Shown here piece after piece: positions 1 to 11,230 of a DNA stretch of 64,000 bases. Position numbers and translations under genes: made by a program. Source of the DNA: Coturnix japonica. Its lineage: Eukaryota; Chordata; Aves; Galliformes; Phasianidae. Each line of letters starts with the position of its first letter. The first letter of the stretch is position 1. The stretch lies in contig NC_029547.1 in assembly GCF_001577835.2 (NCBI RefSeq), positions 62,491,110 through 62,555,109 of the forward strand, read 5' to 3'. The notes under the pieces were generated by a model, which was not told the origin of the DNA, ran no database searches, and saw only the letters and a program-made list of their open reading frames with translations.

Positions 1-175
1 CACATCTTTGAACTGTGATAAGGAGAATATTATTACCCTACTGGTGGCCTGGTCAGATAAGTTGTTTGCGGAGGACAGTCTGCATTTATTTCAAGCTCTC
101 TTTCTGCTGCACCAGTAACTCCAGATTCCATTCCCAACAAAATCAGCCACTTCTTACTCGAGACTGCAAGGAGCA
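1..175 (+). promoter_or_regulatory. HEMGN: HEMGN proximal upstream/5' UTR with two GATA motifs
   Basis: The 175 bases before the HEMGN start hold TGATAAGG at 16-23 and AGATAAG at 55-61. Both are good WGATAR motifs in the same orientation, about 39 bp apart and roughly 115-160 bp from the ATG. The mammalian hemogen promoter is known to be GATA1-driven, so a conserved erythroid promoter is a reasonable reading. No TATA box is visible. The transcription start and any upstream non-coding exon cannot be placed because the window begins here. Confidence 0.55.
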
Positions 176-3100
176 ATGGACAATTTAGAGAAAGACGGCG
201 ATTGTGCCAGCACTTCGCCTTCCTGCACAACCTTCAAGGAGGAACCTCTGTCAGGTAATGATGCACTTCTAACTCTTATGGGAAGGAAGAATGGTCCTTT
301 TGTCACTAATACTTTCTAGGAAGGGATTACCGGTGTGGGGTTAGGGGATGGGGGGTGCATGTGTCATAGTAAATGCATGTGGCTTTTTCCAACCTGTTTT
401 TCAGGTCACAAAGGCACCTATAAAGCACACAGAAAGGCTTCTCAACTTGAAGTTTCTCAGGCAGTTTCAATACATTGTCCCTTTGCAGACTGGGTCTCAC
501 TGTACTTTTTGTTGGAGGGATTTTTCATTTCATTTCTGTATGGTTGTGTTCTCTGCTATGTAATTTCTTGTTGGGATGCAGGCGTCTCAGAGAGATTCTT
601 CCCGCTGACTGCAGCAGGTGGCACGGCTTTGGAGCAGCCCTGGAGCACTCTGTTGGTCCAAATAGAAAAGAATGAGGGATGTTTTCTGGCTGTGCACAGT
701 TATTTGCTTAGGATAGATTGGGGAGGAGACAGATAGCAAGCAGCTGGAAGCGCTTTTATGGCTCAGAAGGTATTTTGAAAGTGAAAGAAAGTTAGCTTGG
801 CAGCCGCAAAGGAGCATGCGAGGGATGCGCATTTTGGCAGCCAGGCTGGAGCGCTGTGCAGATCCCACAGCTGCTGCTTGCAGCTCCGTTTCTGCAGGCT
901 GCCTCTGGTCTCTGCAGCTGGCAGAGATGCCCTAACGTTGCTTCACACCCAGGCACACACACTGCCTGGCACAGCTGTAAGCTGTGCAGTCTGCGTGCAG
1001 TTCCATCTCAGAGGCTGCCCATCACTAGTACCATCTCTGGCCGTGCCAAGATGCCGCTGCCACTGCTGAGAAATCCTCACACTGTCTGTGCTTGTGGTGT
1101 CTTTCGCATCCATGCTGTACCCATCTTTTTCTCTTCTCTGTGGTCCAGGTAGGATGAAAGGTTTCAGGGAGGGGATCTGAGGAGGACGTTGAGACAGAGA
1201 TTCATTTATTAATTATCAGCAGATCAGATCTAATTTGAGTATGTGTCGGCTGCTGCTCTTAGGGTTCTTTCTTGGTTTGTTTCGGTTTGTTTTTTTGTTC
1301 TGCTTGTTTTGTTTTTAAATCTGTCCCGTACTGTGGCTTTTCACATGTTTAACTCAGGCACCTGAGGTACAGGAGCTGCAGTGCCAGGTTAGCCTCAGAA
1401 GTCCTTCTCACCTTGCCAGCTCTCCCAGCTGGCCAAAACGACCACTCTTCACTTATTTGACCTAACATTTGTAAGCTGAGTCCAAAGTAGAAGCTGGATC
1501 TGATTGCATCTACAGGGAGCAGGTCACTGTTACGGCTGCTTTTTACTCATGTGGTATTTGCTGAAACTGTGAAATCAAGTGCTTGTGCGAATTCCTCAGT
1601 GCATGTGTGGGAAGCTCCCTCTGCGCTCCAGGCAGCGGTGCTCCCGCTGCTATTTCTGCCAGTATAGGGGCCCAGAAATATGTCCCTGTATTCCCTGAAG
1701 GGAATGTTCATGTGCTATTTGATCTAAGACAGGTCCTAATAAAGACTCCACAAGCTGCAGCCCAAGGTAAAAAAAAAGTGGAGCTGACTTGATCAGAAAC
1801 CATAGAATTGACTGCACGTGGTCAGCAGTGTTACCTGTTAGGATCAGATGAGGGACAGAAGATTGGTGCTGGCTTTGGTGAAGGCCAGGTGTAGGCTGGG
1901 ATGTCGGGAAGCCATATGGGACCATATACGGCCCTTTGGCTCACCTTCCCCACCACAGACCTGTTCCCATGTTCTGCTAGACAAGGCCTTGTAGAAGGCT
2001 TACAAGGAGAAGGCATCTAGGTCTGGTAATTTTCCACTGGACATGATAGTAAAATGGGTTGAGAACTGTGGGCACTATTCACGTACCAGCAAAGGGCAAG
2101 GAAATGCTCACAGCTTTCTCAGCTCCTCAAGGTGGGACCAGCTGAGTAGGCACAGGAATAGCATTCTTCATCCATCTTTTGGCCCGTCTGGATGAACAGC
2201 ATGGATTTGTGCGGCACGTCACCAGATCCCCCTTGCTGATGCTGCTTAGTAAGTACAGTGCTGTACATAATGTTGTATAAAGACCTGCCTCATCATAAAA
2301 AGGCTCAGACTACTTTCATCGGTGCCCTGTCAGCAGACAGGGAGGGAATGCCTTGTCCCATGGTCAAGAGGTCGTGTTAGCACTTGGTTTGTCCTCTAGG
2401 TTCCAGCATGTTTTACCACCTGAGAGACCGGGAGATGCTCCGGAAGAGAAAGGCGGAAGCCAAGGAGAAGGATTCAATTCAGTGGGCTCTAGGGTAAGTC
2501 TTTCTAATGCTGTGTGGTCCTTTCTCTGTGCACGTGACCTGAGGTCAGGCACAAACACTGCATGATGACAGGTCATCCCTGTGCTCTCTGTGAGGAGTGG
2601 TCCTGGCTGGCACAGGCAGCCTTCAGCCTGTATCTGCTAAAGGGCTGCACTGGTGCTGAGGAGAGAGCAAGTGGGGGTCTCATAGGTGGTGGGTGGGTGG
2701 CAAGGGAAAATTGGCATCCAGTCCCCTGCATCCTCGTCTGGCCATGGGAAACTCCCATGCGGAGAATTATGGTTTCTGCAGGGGTGAACTGAGTGCCACT
2801 CACAGCCTGAGTGCTGGCAAAAGTCTCTTGGGAAGAGAGCAGATGCCAGGTAAGGAGGGGCCAAGCTGCCCTTGGCACCTAACTCTTTGCTACATGAAAT
2901 CTCCTTGCAGGGATTATGAGAAAAGCAAGCGTCAGAAGAAAAGCCAAGGTGCCAGGAGGGGAAGGAAGCGTGGGCATGTAATGAAGCCTGCACCACAGCA
3001 AAGGCCTCAGTCCCTGAAGACAGAGGAAGATGAGACGATGTCTTCCGTGATTACGCAGCAAGCTGAGTCTTCCCAGATAGATGCGCAGGACCTGTTTTCT

Positions 3101-4324
3101 GGTGTGCAGCTGGCAGATCTGGAAGGGATATTGGCCTCTGAGAGCCAGAGTCCCCTGGGTGAGCCATGGAAAGTTGCCATCCCCATGGGATCCTGGGGGC
3201 TGCAGGTTGGGGCTGTGGGAACAGATCCATCTCTCTGAATCATGGGGAGGGGTTGAAAGCTCACTGCTGTGAGTAGAATCACTGGCACCCTGGTCTGTGG
3301 CCCCTAGTCCCATATAGAGCTTCTTGTCCTAAGGATTTCTGCAGCCTTTCCTGAAGGGGGAAGATGTAGCTGTGTCCTGATGCACCTCCCCCAGGAGAAC
3401 AGGTCAGCAAGGGAAACACTATATACAACAGCAAAAGTTGGTTCACAGATAAGTGTCTGCCTCAGGTCCTCTTCTGCCTGAAACTAAAGAAAGTGACCAG
3501 AGGGCCACAGATGGCCAGAAGGACAGCAGTTAATTGCCCATGATGGTGAGTCACCAATGCTAACCACTCCTCTGCCAAGAGCCAGACCAGGGCAGAGGTG
3601 CTCTGAAAAGGATAGGCAACCTCCTGAGCTCAGATCCCAGAGGTCAGGGAGTGCCAGCCACTGTCTGCCCACAGCCCACTAGTCCCAGGGTGGTGGGGAG
3701 GGGAAGGGGCAGCTGGAGGCACAATGCATGCAGGATTTAGGTTGGATGTTAGGGGGAAGTTCTTCACTAGGAGAGTGGTGAGGCCCTGGAACAGGCTGCC
3801 CAGGGAGGTTGTGGATGCCCCGTCCTTGGAGGTGTTCAAGGCCACGTTGGACGGGGTCCTGGGCAACCTGATCTAGTAAATGTGTATGTTTGGTGGCCCT
3901 GCCAGGCAGGGGGGTTGGAACTACATGATCCTTGAGGTGCCTTCCAACCCAGGTCATTCTGTGATTCTGTGATTCTGTGCCACCACTGCCCTGCACCAGG
4001 GCCAGCCTCCAGTCTCAAGACTCTGAAATGGCAAGAATCAAGACAGCACTTATTTGTCTTCTGCCATTAAGTCCATTAAACCCCACAACCCAGGGGACCA
4101 GCACATCCCCTGGAAGCCATGAGGGCCAGCAGGAGATGCTTGTCATCACAGGCACCCCATGGCCCAGCCAGCAGAGCCCCTGGCAGCACTGACCTCTCTC
4201 TCTGGTGTCCTTTGCAGGTGAAGAGGATATGCTGAAACTGGCGGATGAGTTAGAGGACGTACTGAGTTCTTCACTGGAAAATAATGGATCAGAAATTGAC
4301 ACAAACTCATCAAGCCCGTTTTAA
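176..4324 (+). CDS. HEMGN: Hemogen, nuclear haematopoietic regulator (4 coding exons)
   Basis: Coding exons by hand: 176-254, 2400-2493, 2911-3158 and 4218-4324. All introns are GT-AG, and the 528 nt give 175 aa plus stop. The start ATG has G at -3 and +4. Residues 33-58 ([19 protein letters not shown], then IQWALG) match the conserved mammalian hemogen block (human LRNRELLRKRKAE). Two basic clusters, about 40-50 and 62-78 ([18 protein letters not shown]), look like nuclear localisation signals. The last 35 residues are acidic ([15 protein letters not shown]), like a transactivation segment. Human hemogen is about 484 aa; the difference is the long repetitive acidic region, which is absent here. 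Known role: nuclear factor in erythroid and haematopoietic cells, downstream of GATA1. In chicken it has also been reported as a Z-linked factor in early testis differentiation acting upstream of SOX9. Intron 3 carries a CR1. Identification is confident from the exon 2 block and from FOXE1/XPA synteny. Confidence 0.93.
3735..3978 (+). mobile_element. CR1 LINE 3' fragment in HEMGN intron 3
   Basis: A 5'-truncated CR1 starting at GGTTGGATGTTAGG and ending in the diagnostic CR1 tail of ATTCTGTG repeats. It is closely similar, in inverse orientation, to the start of the copy at 6409, so both belong to one subfamily. Confidence 0.9.
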
Positions 4325-4343
4325 AGTTTTATGTAACAACTAA

Positions 4344-4622
4344 CATAGAATCATAGAATTACCCAGGTTGGAAAAGACCTTGAAGATCATCAAGTCCAAC
4401 CACAGCCTAACCATAGTACCCTAACTCTAACAACCCTACACTAAATCATATCCCTGAGCACCACATCCAAATGGCTCTTAAACACATCCAGGGATGGCGA
4501 TTCAACCACCTCCCTGGGGAGCCTATTCCAGCACTTAACAACCCTTTCTGTAAAGAAGTTCTTCCTAATATCCAACCCAAACTTACCTTGGTGCAACTTG
4601 AGGCCATTTCCCCTCATCCTGT
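4344..4622 (-). mobile_element. CR1 LINE 3' fragment in HEMGN 3' UTR
   Basis: Begins with the reverse-complemented CR1 tail (ATAGAATCATAGAATT) and runs through the conserved 3' region to the CCCCTCATCCTGTCAC segment. It differs in subfamily from the 3735 copy but closely matches the copy ending at 37988. Confidence 0.9.
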
Positions 4623-4726
4623 CACTTGTGTATATTGTGTCACATATGTATATTCTTCTAGATTTAAGACTAAGAAATACTGAAAAGTCTTTTTAAGACA
4701 CTTGAAGCTGCTCTTTCCTCAGGAAC

Positions 4727-4732
4727 AATAAA
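4727..4732 (+). terminator. HEMGN: HEMGN poly(A) signal
   Basis: Canonical AATAAA about 400 bp past the HEMGN stop. It is followed by T/G-containing sequence and then a very G-rich tract (4767-4808), which suits a cleavage and transcription-pause element. Confidence 0.65.
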
Positions 4733-4766
4733 AATCTCTCTGCAATGCTTCCTGTGTTGCTTTCTG

Positions 4767-4808
4767 GCTGGGGGGGTTTGGGGGTGGGGGTGGGGGAGGG
4801 GGGGAAGG
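4767..4808 (+). repeat. G-rich tract, potential G-quadruplex
   Basis: Five or more runs of five to eight G separated by one to three bases, starting about 35 bp after the HEMGN poly(A) signal. It satisfies the usual G-quadruplex pattern on the transcribed-RNA sense strand. Position suggests a termination or pause aid; this is inference. Confidence 0.6.
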
Positions 4809-6408
4809 ATGCTGCTCCTTCAGCCCCAGCAGAGCTGTAAGCATGGCTGGTGAGCCCCATGTTCATCCTCACCTCCAAAATGTTCCCCAGTGTGTCCAAC
4901 AGAAACATCAGTCCCTTTACAAAGCTGAACCCCACTCTGTCTTTCAGCAGGCAGGGGTGCAGTGGCTTGGGCTTTTTTCAGCACATCCTACAATCCCTCA
5001 TGCTGTTATCTGCAGGGCCTGAAGGCCTTTCTCATAGTCTGCCTTCCTCCCCAGTTATCAGCTTGCTCTCCTCAAGCCTGGGAGGTGTGTTGTTTTTGTC
5101 TTGCCAGCAATTTCACACTGACCTTGCTGAGCTGAGTTGGGCAGAAGGAGGGTGGCTGAGAACAGTTGAATGCAGCAGACTGAAAGTCAGCTGAACTGCA
5201 CACTTTAGCCAGAAAAGTCCAACCAGAGGCAAAAGCATGAGGCCACTCTGCACAGGTGTGGCACTTCACTTTCCACAGCCAGCTTTCAGGCCAAGACTTT
5301 AGAGAAGCAGATCCACGCAGTGTACTCACATTTTTTGTGTGTGAAATTAGGGAAGAATGAAGGTTTCCTCTCTTTCTTCCACATTCAGGGGTTTGGGATG
5401 TTCTCTTCTGTTCACTGGGGGTAGGTTTTTTACACTGCTGTAACATCGTGACACAGGTGGTCTTCCTTTTGTTAGAGGGAGGGATGTCTTCACTGCCACC
5501 ATCTGACCACTATTAGAGGGCTGTCCCACTACTGAGGTCACCCTTGATTTTGGGGTGATATGTGGGCTTCCAGTAGCAGAATAACCAGTGAGATCACTCT
5601 AGAGATATCCATGATGCTGATTTGCACATCTCAATGGATGTGACATCTCACCAGAGACAGCATCTACATCACTGGCACCCAACCCCCCTTTGGCCCATGG
5701 GGCTTTGCATGAGGGATAATAAGTGCTCATGGGCACAACCTGCAGCCTTCTCTCCACCTGCTGAGACCCTTTGCTGTCACAGCACCAGCAGCAACAAAAC
5801 ATCTCCTGGGTGCCAAAGGAGAAACTCACAGATGAGCGCTATAAAGAGAGCTGTGCCAGAGTACTCTTGCAAGCACTGCATCCACACCACATTGCAGGCA
5901 GCTGGGCTGTAGGACCTGGAGACACTCCTGTCTGCAGAGCCCCATGCTATGGCAAGTGGCAGCAATAGCTGGCAGCTGTCACCAGCTCCCCAGCCCTCTT
6001 CAGAACCCCCAGGGAAGGAATCCTGCCCTGACATCCACCTGCACACCCACAGAGGCTTCATCTCACCCACATCCCACCACTCTTTGGATGCTGGGGAGCA
6101 GCAGCTTCTAGGAGGTTTCACATTCATATCACTGCCCCCCTCAGTCAAGAGCACACAAAGAAATGATGTGTGCCCTGTCCCTGTGCTGTCAAAGCTGAGC
6201 CATGGGAAGTGGTGAAAGCCTGGCAGGGTTTCTGTGAGCACAGGGAAATAATCCTTTCTGAAGCACTGGGTGGGCAGAGGTGCCATACCCTGTGGCTGTG
6301 CCTGGGGAACTGCTGTTGGGAGGGGACTTGTAGGAAGCAAGGTAGCCCACAGAAAGCAGCCCCCTCCCCAAGCTATTTGACCTTGGTGGCCTTGGGGTCC
6401 TGGAGTCA
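4809..6408. other. Non-coding interval, no gene recognised
   Basis: Sequence between the HEMGN 3' end and the long CR1. Open frames here are short, conflict with each other and show no familiar domain. No exon of TRMO, expected here from human gene order, was recognised. Confidence 0.5.
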
Positions 6409-8025
6409 CACAGAATCACAGAATCACAGAATGACCTGGGTTGGAAGGGACCTCAAGGATCATGTAGTTCTAACCCCCCTGCCTAGCAGGGCCACCAAAC
6501 ATACACATTTACTAGATCAGGCTGCCCAGGGCCCCGTCCAACCTGGTCTTGAACACCTCCAAGGACGGGGCATCCACAACCTCCCTGGGCAGCCTGTTCC
6601 AGGACCTAACCCACGCTTCTAGTAAAGAACTTCCCCTAACATCCAACCAAAATCTTCCCTCTTTTAACTTAAAACCATTTCCCCGTGTCCTGCTATTGTC
6701 AGCCCTTTCAAAGAGTTTTAGTCCTCCTGGGAGTAAGTTTCCTTCAGGTATTGAAAGGCTGCAATGAGGTCACCCTGCAACCTTCTCTTCTCCAGGCTGA
6801 ACAAACCCAACTCCCTCAGCCTGTCCTCATAGGGGAGTGCTCCAGCCCCCTGATCATTCTTTGTGGCCCTCCTCTGGACCCTTTCCAAAATCTCCATATC
6901 TTTTTTGTACTGAGGGCTCCACACCTGGACACAGTACTCCAGATGGGGCCTCACAAGAGCAGAGTAAGAGAGGACGATCACCTCCCTATCCTGCTGACCA
7001 CCCCTCTGATGGAGCCCAGGATCCCATTTGCTTTCCGGGCTGCCAGAGCGCACTGCTGGCCATTTTAAGTTTCTCATCTATCAGGACCCCTAGGTTCTTT
7101 TTCAGCCGAGCTGCTCTCAAGGACAACTCCTCCCAGCCTGTACAGGTGCCTGGGGTTCTTCCGGCCCAAGTGCAAAACTTGCACTTTGCTGTGCTGAACT
7201 CATTAGTTCACCCGAGCCAGCTTTCCGCCTGTCAAGGTCCCTCTGAATGGCCATCCCGTTCCCTCCACCGTATCAACCTGCACCACTCAGCTTGGTGTCA
7301 TCAGCAAACTTGCTGAGGGTGCACTCCATTCCTCATCGATGTCATTAATAGAAGATGTTAAAGAGCACCGGTCCAAGACACACCCTTGAGGACACCGCTT
7401 GTTACGGCCTCCACCTGGACATATAGCGCATTGACCACCACCCTCTGTCTGCGGCCTTTCAACCATTGCTTATCCATCTAGTTGTCCACCCATCAAATCC
7501 ACCTCCCTCCAATTTGGAGATGAGGATGTGATGGGGACCATGTCAAAGGCCTTGCTCAGGTCCAGGTAAATGACATCGGTCGCCTCCTCCATCCACCAAG
7601 GCCTCACTCATCATAGAAGGCCACAAGATTAGTTAAGCATGACCTTCCCTGGTGAAGCCATGCTGGCTGTCTCGGATCACATGCTCATTCTTTATGTCAT
7701 CGAGCATGTTGTCCAGGAGGATCTGGCTCCATAATCTTCCAGGCACAGAGTGTGAGACTCACCGGCTGTAGTCCCAGGTCCCCTGCTCCCCTTCTTGTAA
7801 ATGGGAGTGACGTGACCTTCTCAATCATCCGGGACCTCACCTGACAGCCACGACTTCTCAAATATGATGGAGAGCGGCTCAGCAACCACCAGCCAGGTCC
7901 TTCAGATCCTGGGATGCACGCCATCTGGCCCATAGACTTATACTCATTCATTCTAAGGAGGCACTCTTGGACTTGCTCTACCCTTACAGTGGGGAGGGAT
8001 TTACCTCCTTGGTCCCCACATAGAG
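6409..8025 (-). mobile_element. Long CR1 LINE copy with reverse-transcriptase remnants
   Basis: About 1.6 kb on the - strand, from the CR1 3' tail at the left to RT-coding sequence at the right. Translated - strand pieces show typical CR1 RT C-terminal text, such as [19 protein letters not shown] and [14 protein letters not shown] at 6718-7077, and upstream ECLLRMNEYKSMG with VSLTLCAWKIME at 7697-8062. Several frame breaks separate these pieces, so it is dead. The 5' part of the element is missing, as usual for CR1. Confidence 0.92.
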
Positions 8026-10499
8026 GTAGGGATGTGACTGTGCACAGTGACTGTGCACCCACACCAGAGCTCTCACTCCAGCTGGCTTCTTTGGCAGCCT
8101 GTGAGAAAGGTGTGTCTGCAGGTAGTAAACTTTATTGCATAATAACCCCGACAAAGATAAAGCCCTCTTTATCAGCACTTTCACTTGTACACCACACTTC
8201 ATTTTCCTCTGGCATGAGGACAGGTAACAGAGCTCCCTGCTTGTGCAGATTTCCCAGGGGTTCGGGTGCAGAACTGGCCACAGAGTGGTCCATGGGCACC
8301 CCCAGATGGGTCCTGCTGCCCAAATGGAGCAGAGGATGGACAAGTAAAAGCTGTTACATCTAAGGGAGAGAGGTAGTTGTTATCCAGATACAACACATTC
8401 ACTCATCCCTTCCTCCCCTCCTTCCTGAGCCCCATAGAGATGCTGTTGCCTGGAGCAAAGGAGATCAACAAGGAAAGATTTCCATACTCAGAGGGTCTGG
8501 GTCTAACATGAAGAGGAAGGCTGGGGGGGGTTGGGGGGGATCAGGGAGCTTCTTGATGATGCAGGAAGGGTGGTGGGTGCAGGGAGATGGCTACTGAGCT
8601 ATGGGGTCAGTGCAGAGACCAGGCCACTGCCCAGCATGGTGCTCTCCTCCTTGCTGTGCTGTGCTGTGCAACTGGGAGCTGAGGTTCCCACAGGGCACCT
8701 GAGCCCTTCAGACTGAGGAGTCCTTGCAGCACACACAGACGTGCAGCATAGAGGGTGCAATTTGCAAAGGGAGAATTAAGAAGAGGCTTAATAAGAAGAT
8801 TCAAGAAGACAAGGCAGACAGGCAAGTAGGCACAAGGCTAATGCAGACAGGTGAGCAAAGCACTCTTTTTACACAGGTTTGGCCCATTCACTCTGCCTCC
8901 TCTCCTCTGCCAGCTCCCTGACCTTGCTCCTCCTGCTGTGCTTCCCCTGCCCATCCCCAACAGGTCTGCAGAGTCCCACTGATGTTCTCTACCCTGTTTC
9001 AAAATCTCACCAGCTGCAAAGTCCAGTTTGATCTTCCTACCACTCTTATCATTTGTTTGTCAAGACTGTGTCCCTGTGTGTTCTTATTTGTCGTTTCCTC
9101 CCTTGCAAATACCTTGTGGCACTGGACAAGGACCTTTACCAGATGTACACAGAGGAGGAGATGCCCTCCTTCCACTAACTGTTACAAGGAACAGGAAAGA
9201 AACAGTGCATCCTGACAGCAAACTCCCGAGCTGGTTTTGCAGGAGCAAAGTTCGCTCTGGGATGGGAGACAAAGGTTTCTTGAGGGCCACTCCCAACAAA
9301 AAGCAGTATCTCACCTGGTGAAGTTTGCCTGGCACTGATGATGCAAGATTTTATGAGTTTACAGTTAGCTGTGGATTGGGTGTATGTGAATGGAAGACTT
9401 TGCTTCCCACTGGGGAGGAAGAAAGGTTTGCTATAGATGATGGTCATAAATTGTGACCATAAACCTTCTAGGGAACGGTATCTCTGGTTGAGCTTTCTAA
9501 TGACAGCAGGACAAGCACTAGGTCAGCTGTGTCTTACAGAGTCCCATGGTGCCATGCCCCAGGACTGCATGAGACAGGGACATAGAGGGAGATAGGGATG
9601 GTCAAGCTCCATAAACCCCCCTGCCTGCCGTATAGTTATTTCCATAGCTGATGGCTGGAGGAGTGCTGCTGGCGCTGAAGACACAGCTGTAGTTTGGACT
9701 TCACACAATCACAGCACAGACCACAGTGTAATGAAAACAGTTCGCAGTGGCATGTTGCTCCTAGGTATCTTTCTCATGGCCTCTTAAGAGATTAAACAGC
9801 TGGTAAACATCCCAGAATGGCAGAGGCCTCTGAGCATATCCTCTGCTCTCACTGCAGAAAGCAAATGACAGGACACAGCCACACAAATCCCCCCATCCAG
9901 GGGGCTGTGACACAGACAAGTGAGTTCCCTGCGGGATCATGAGCCACAGTGTGACACCCCAACCTGACAGATCCCTGCTTTGCCCCACAGGTAACTACAC
10001 TCAGAGCAGACAGAGCTTCCAGCAGCATGGGAGATGTTCTGGTTTATCCACCATTGCTCACCACTTTGTGCTTTTTGAATTGCTCTTCAGGAATGAGGTA
10101 CCCTGTACTTACAGGCAGCTGGGGGAGATCTGCAGGGGCTCCTGCTCATAGGACATGCTTTGAACCTGGAGGGCTTTCTGCTGGTTAGCAGAAGCAAAGT
10201 CAAAGCAGAAAGAAGGTGGCCAGCAGAGGCCATTGAAAAGCCATTCCACCCTGACGGATCTTGGCCTTGCCGAATGAGAACTGTTTTTCTTGTTGAGGTT
10301 CTTGTTGATTTACCAATATTGACTTTAAGCAATAAATCCTGGTAACTGCAAACACCCGCTCCCTCCTTGGTCACTGTTGCTTATTGAGAAAATGTTAGCT
10401 CTGATCCCTCCATTTAAATAAATACACCTCTAATTACGCTGGGGCTGCCAAGGACTGCAGTGGTGTGCCCTGTGGGCACCGTGTCACCAGGAAACCACA
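8026..10499. other. Non-coding interval, no gene recognised
   Basis: Unique-looking sequence with a G-rich run near 8522-8541 and a lone + strand AATAAA at 10,331-10,336 not attached to a recognisable gene. Nothing resembling a conserved exon was seen. Confidence 0.45.
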
Positions 10500-10690
10500 T
10501 AATCATAGGAGACTAAAGTGGGAAGAGACCCCAAGAGATGCTGAGTACAACGCTGAGAGCATGGCTAATTATGGCTAATTCTGCTCGGGGCTTTTTCCAA
10601 ACAAATGAGTCTCCAAGACTGGAGTTTATCCCAGCCCTTCAGCCCCAGAGCAGCCTCATGGGAGGGCTGTCACACCTCGTCCCTTAGCGG
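10500..10690 (-). mobile_element. Possible very old CR1 3' fragment
   Basis: Begins with AATCATAGGAGACTAAAGTG, which resembles a decayed reverse CR1 tail. The following sequence is only loosely CR1-like. A short tandem echo of ATGGCTAATT lies at about 10,560-10,580. Confidence 0.3.
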
Positions 10691-10788
10691 CACAGCTCTG
10701 AGAAACCCCCTCCCCATCGCTCCGTAATCCCCCCCCCTCGGGCTCCAGTCACGCTCCCGATCCATCTCCCTGTTCTCCATGGCCTATC

Positions 10789-10802
10789 GCGTCCCCTGGT
10801 GG
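10789..10802 (-). promoter_or_regulatory. CTCF-like motif, strong match
   Basis: The - strand reads CCACCAGGGGACGC, one base away from the CTCF core CCACCAGGGGGCGC. It sits between HEMGN and FOXE1 in locally GC-rich, CpG-containing sequence, a sensible place for a boundary. Occupancy is inferred only. Confidence 0.55.
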
Positions 10803-11224
10803 CAGACGCTGCAGCTGCGGCCCCTCGTGTCCGCGGCACGGAGTGGGATCGCATTTAAACGCAGCTGGGCTGCAGCACCCATCCGTGGTCAGATAACTTG
10901 TAGATACACTTGCTTTGATTTATACTGATAATGAGTACTTATTATGTGTGGCTTGAGCTGTCTGTGACTCCAGAGTGGCAGCAAGGGTCTGAGCTGGTTG
11001 CGGTGGTCAGTCAGTGTAGGATCACTAGCACACATTAATCAAATCAAAGTAGTTTTAGAGAAAAGGAGAAAGGGGGGGAATGGGAAAGGGAAGGGGTTAG
11101 ACATTGAGGATCTTTTCTGTGTATGGCCATCTCAGCTGCATTATTGCTGCTTTCCTGCATCAGTTTGGACAATGAGCAGATGCTGTCATTACGGTAACAC
11201 TCTGTTACAAACAAAAGGACCAAG

Positions 11225-11230
11225 ATTTAT
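11225..11230 (-). terminator. FOXE1: Candidate distal FOXE1 poly(A) signal
   Basis: The - strand reads AATAAA, about 2.8 kb past the FOXE1 stop. I saw no closer canonical AATAAA on the - strand. The length would be long for a FOXE1 3' UTR, so a non-canonical nearer site is equally possible. Confidence 0.2.

Larger units (their letters stand above)
4325..4750 (+). other. HEMGN: HEMGN 3' UTR with exonised antisense CR1
   Basis: From the stop codon to the canonical AATAAA at 4727-4732. About two thirds of this UTR is a reverse-oriented CR1 3' end (about 4344-4622), so most of the mature tail is repeat-derived. Cleavage would be expected near 4745-4755. Confidence 0.6.

Noticed and set aside
2250-2285. 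Possible DMRT1-type site in HEMGN intron 1 (GTACATAATGTTGT)
   Set aside because: The spacing between the ACA and TGT halves is wrong for the DMRT consensus, despite the attraction for a sex-linked gene.
10331-10336. Lone + strand AATAAA that could end a gene such as TRMO
   Set aside because: No upstream exon with TRMO or other similarity was found; a single hexamer is expected by chance.
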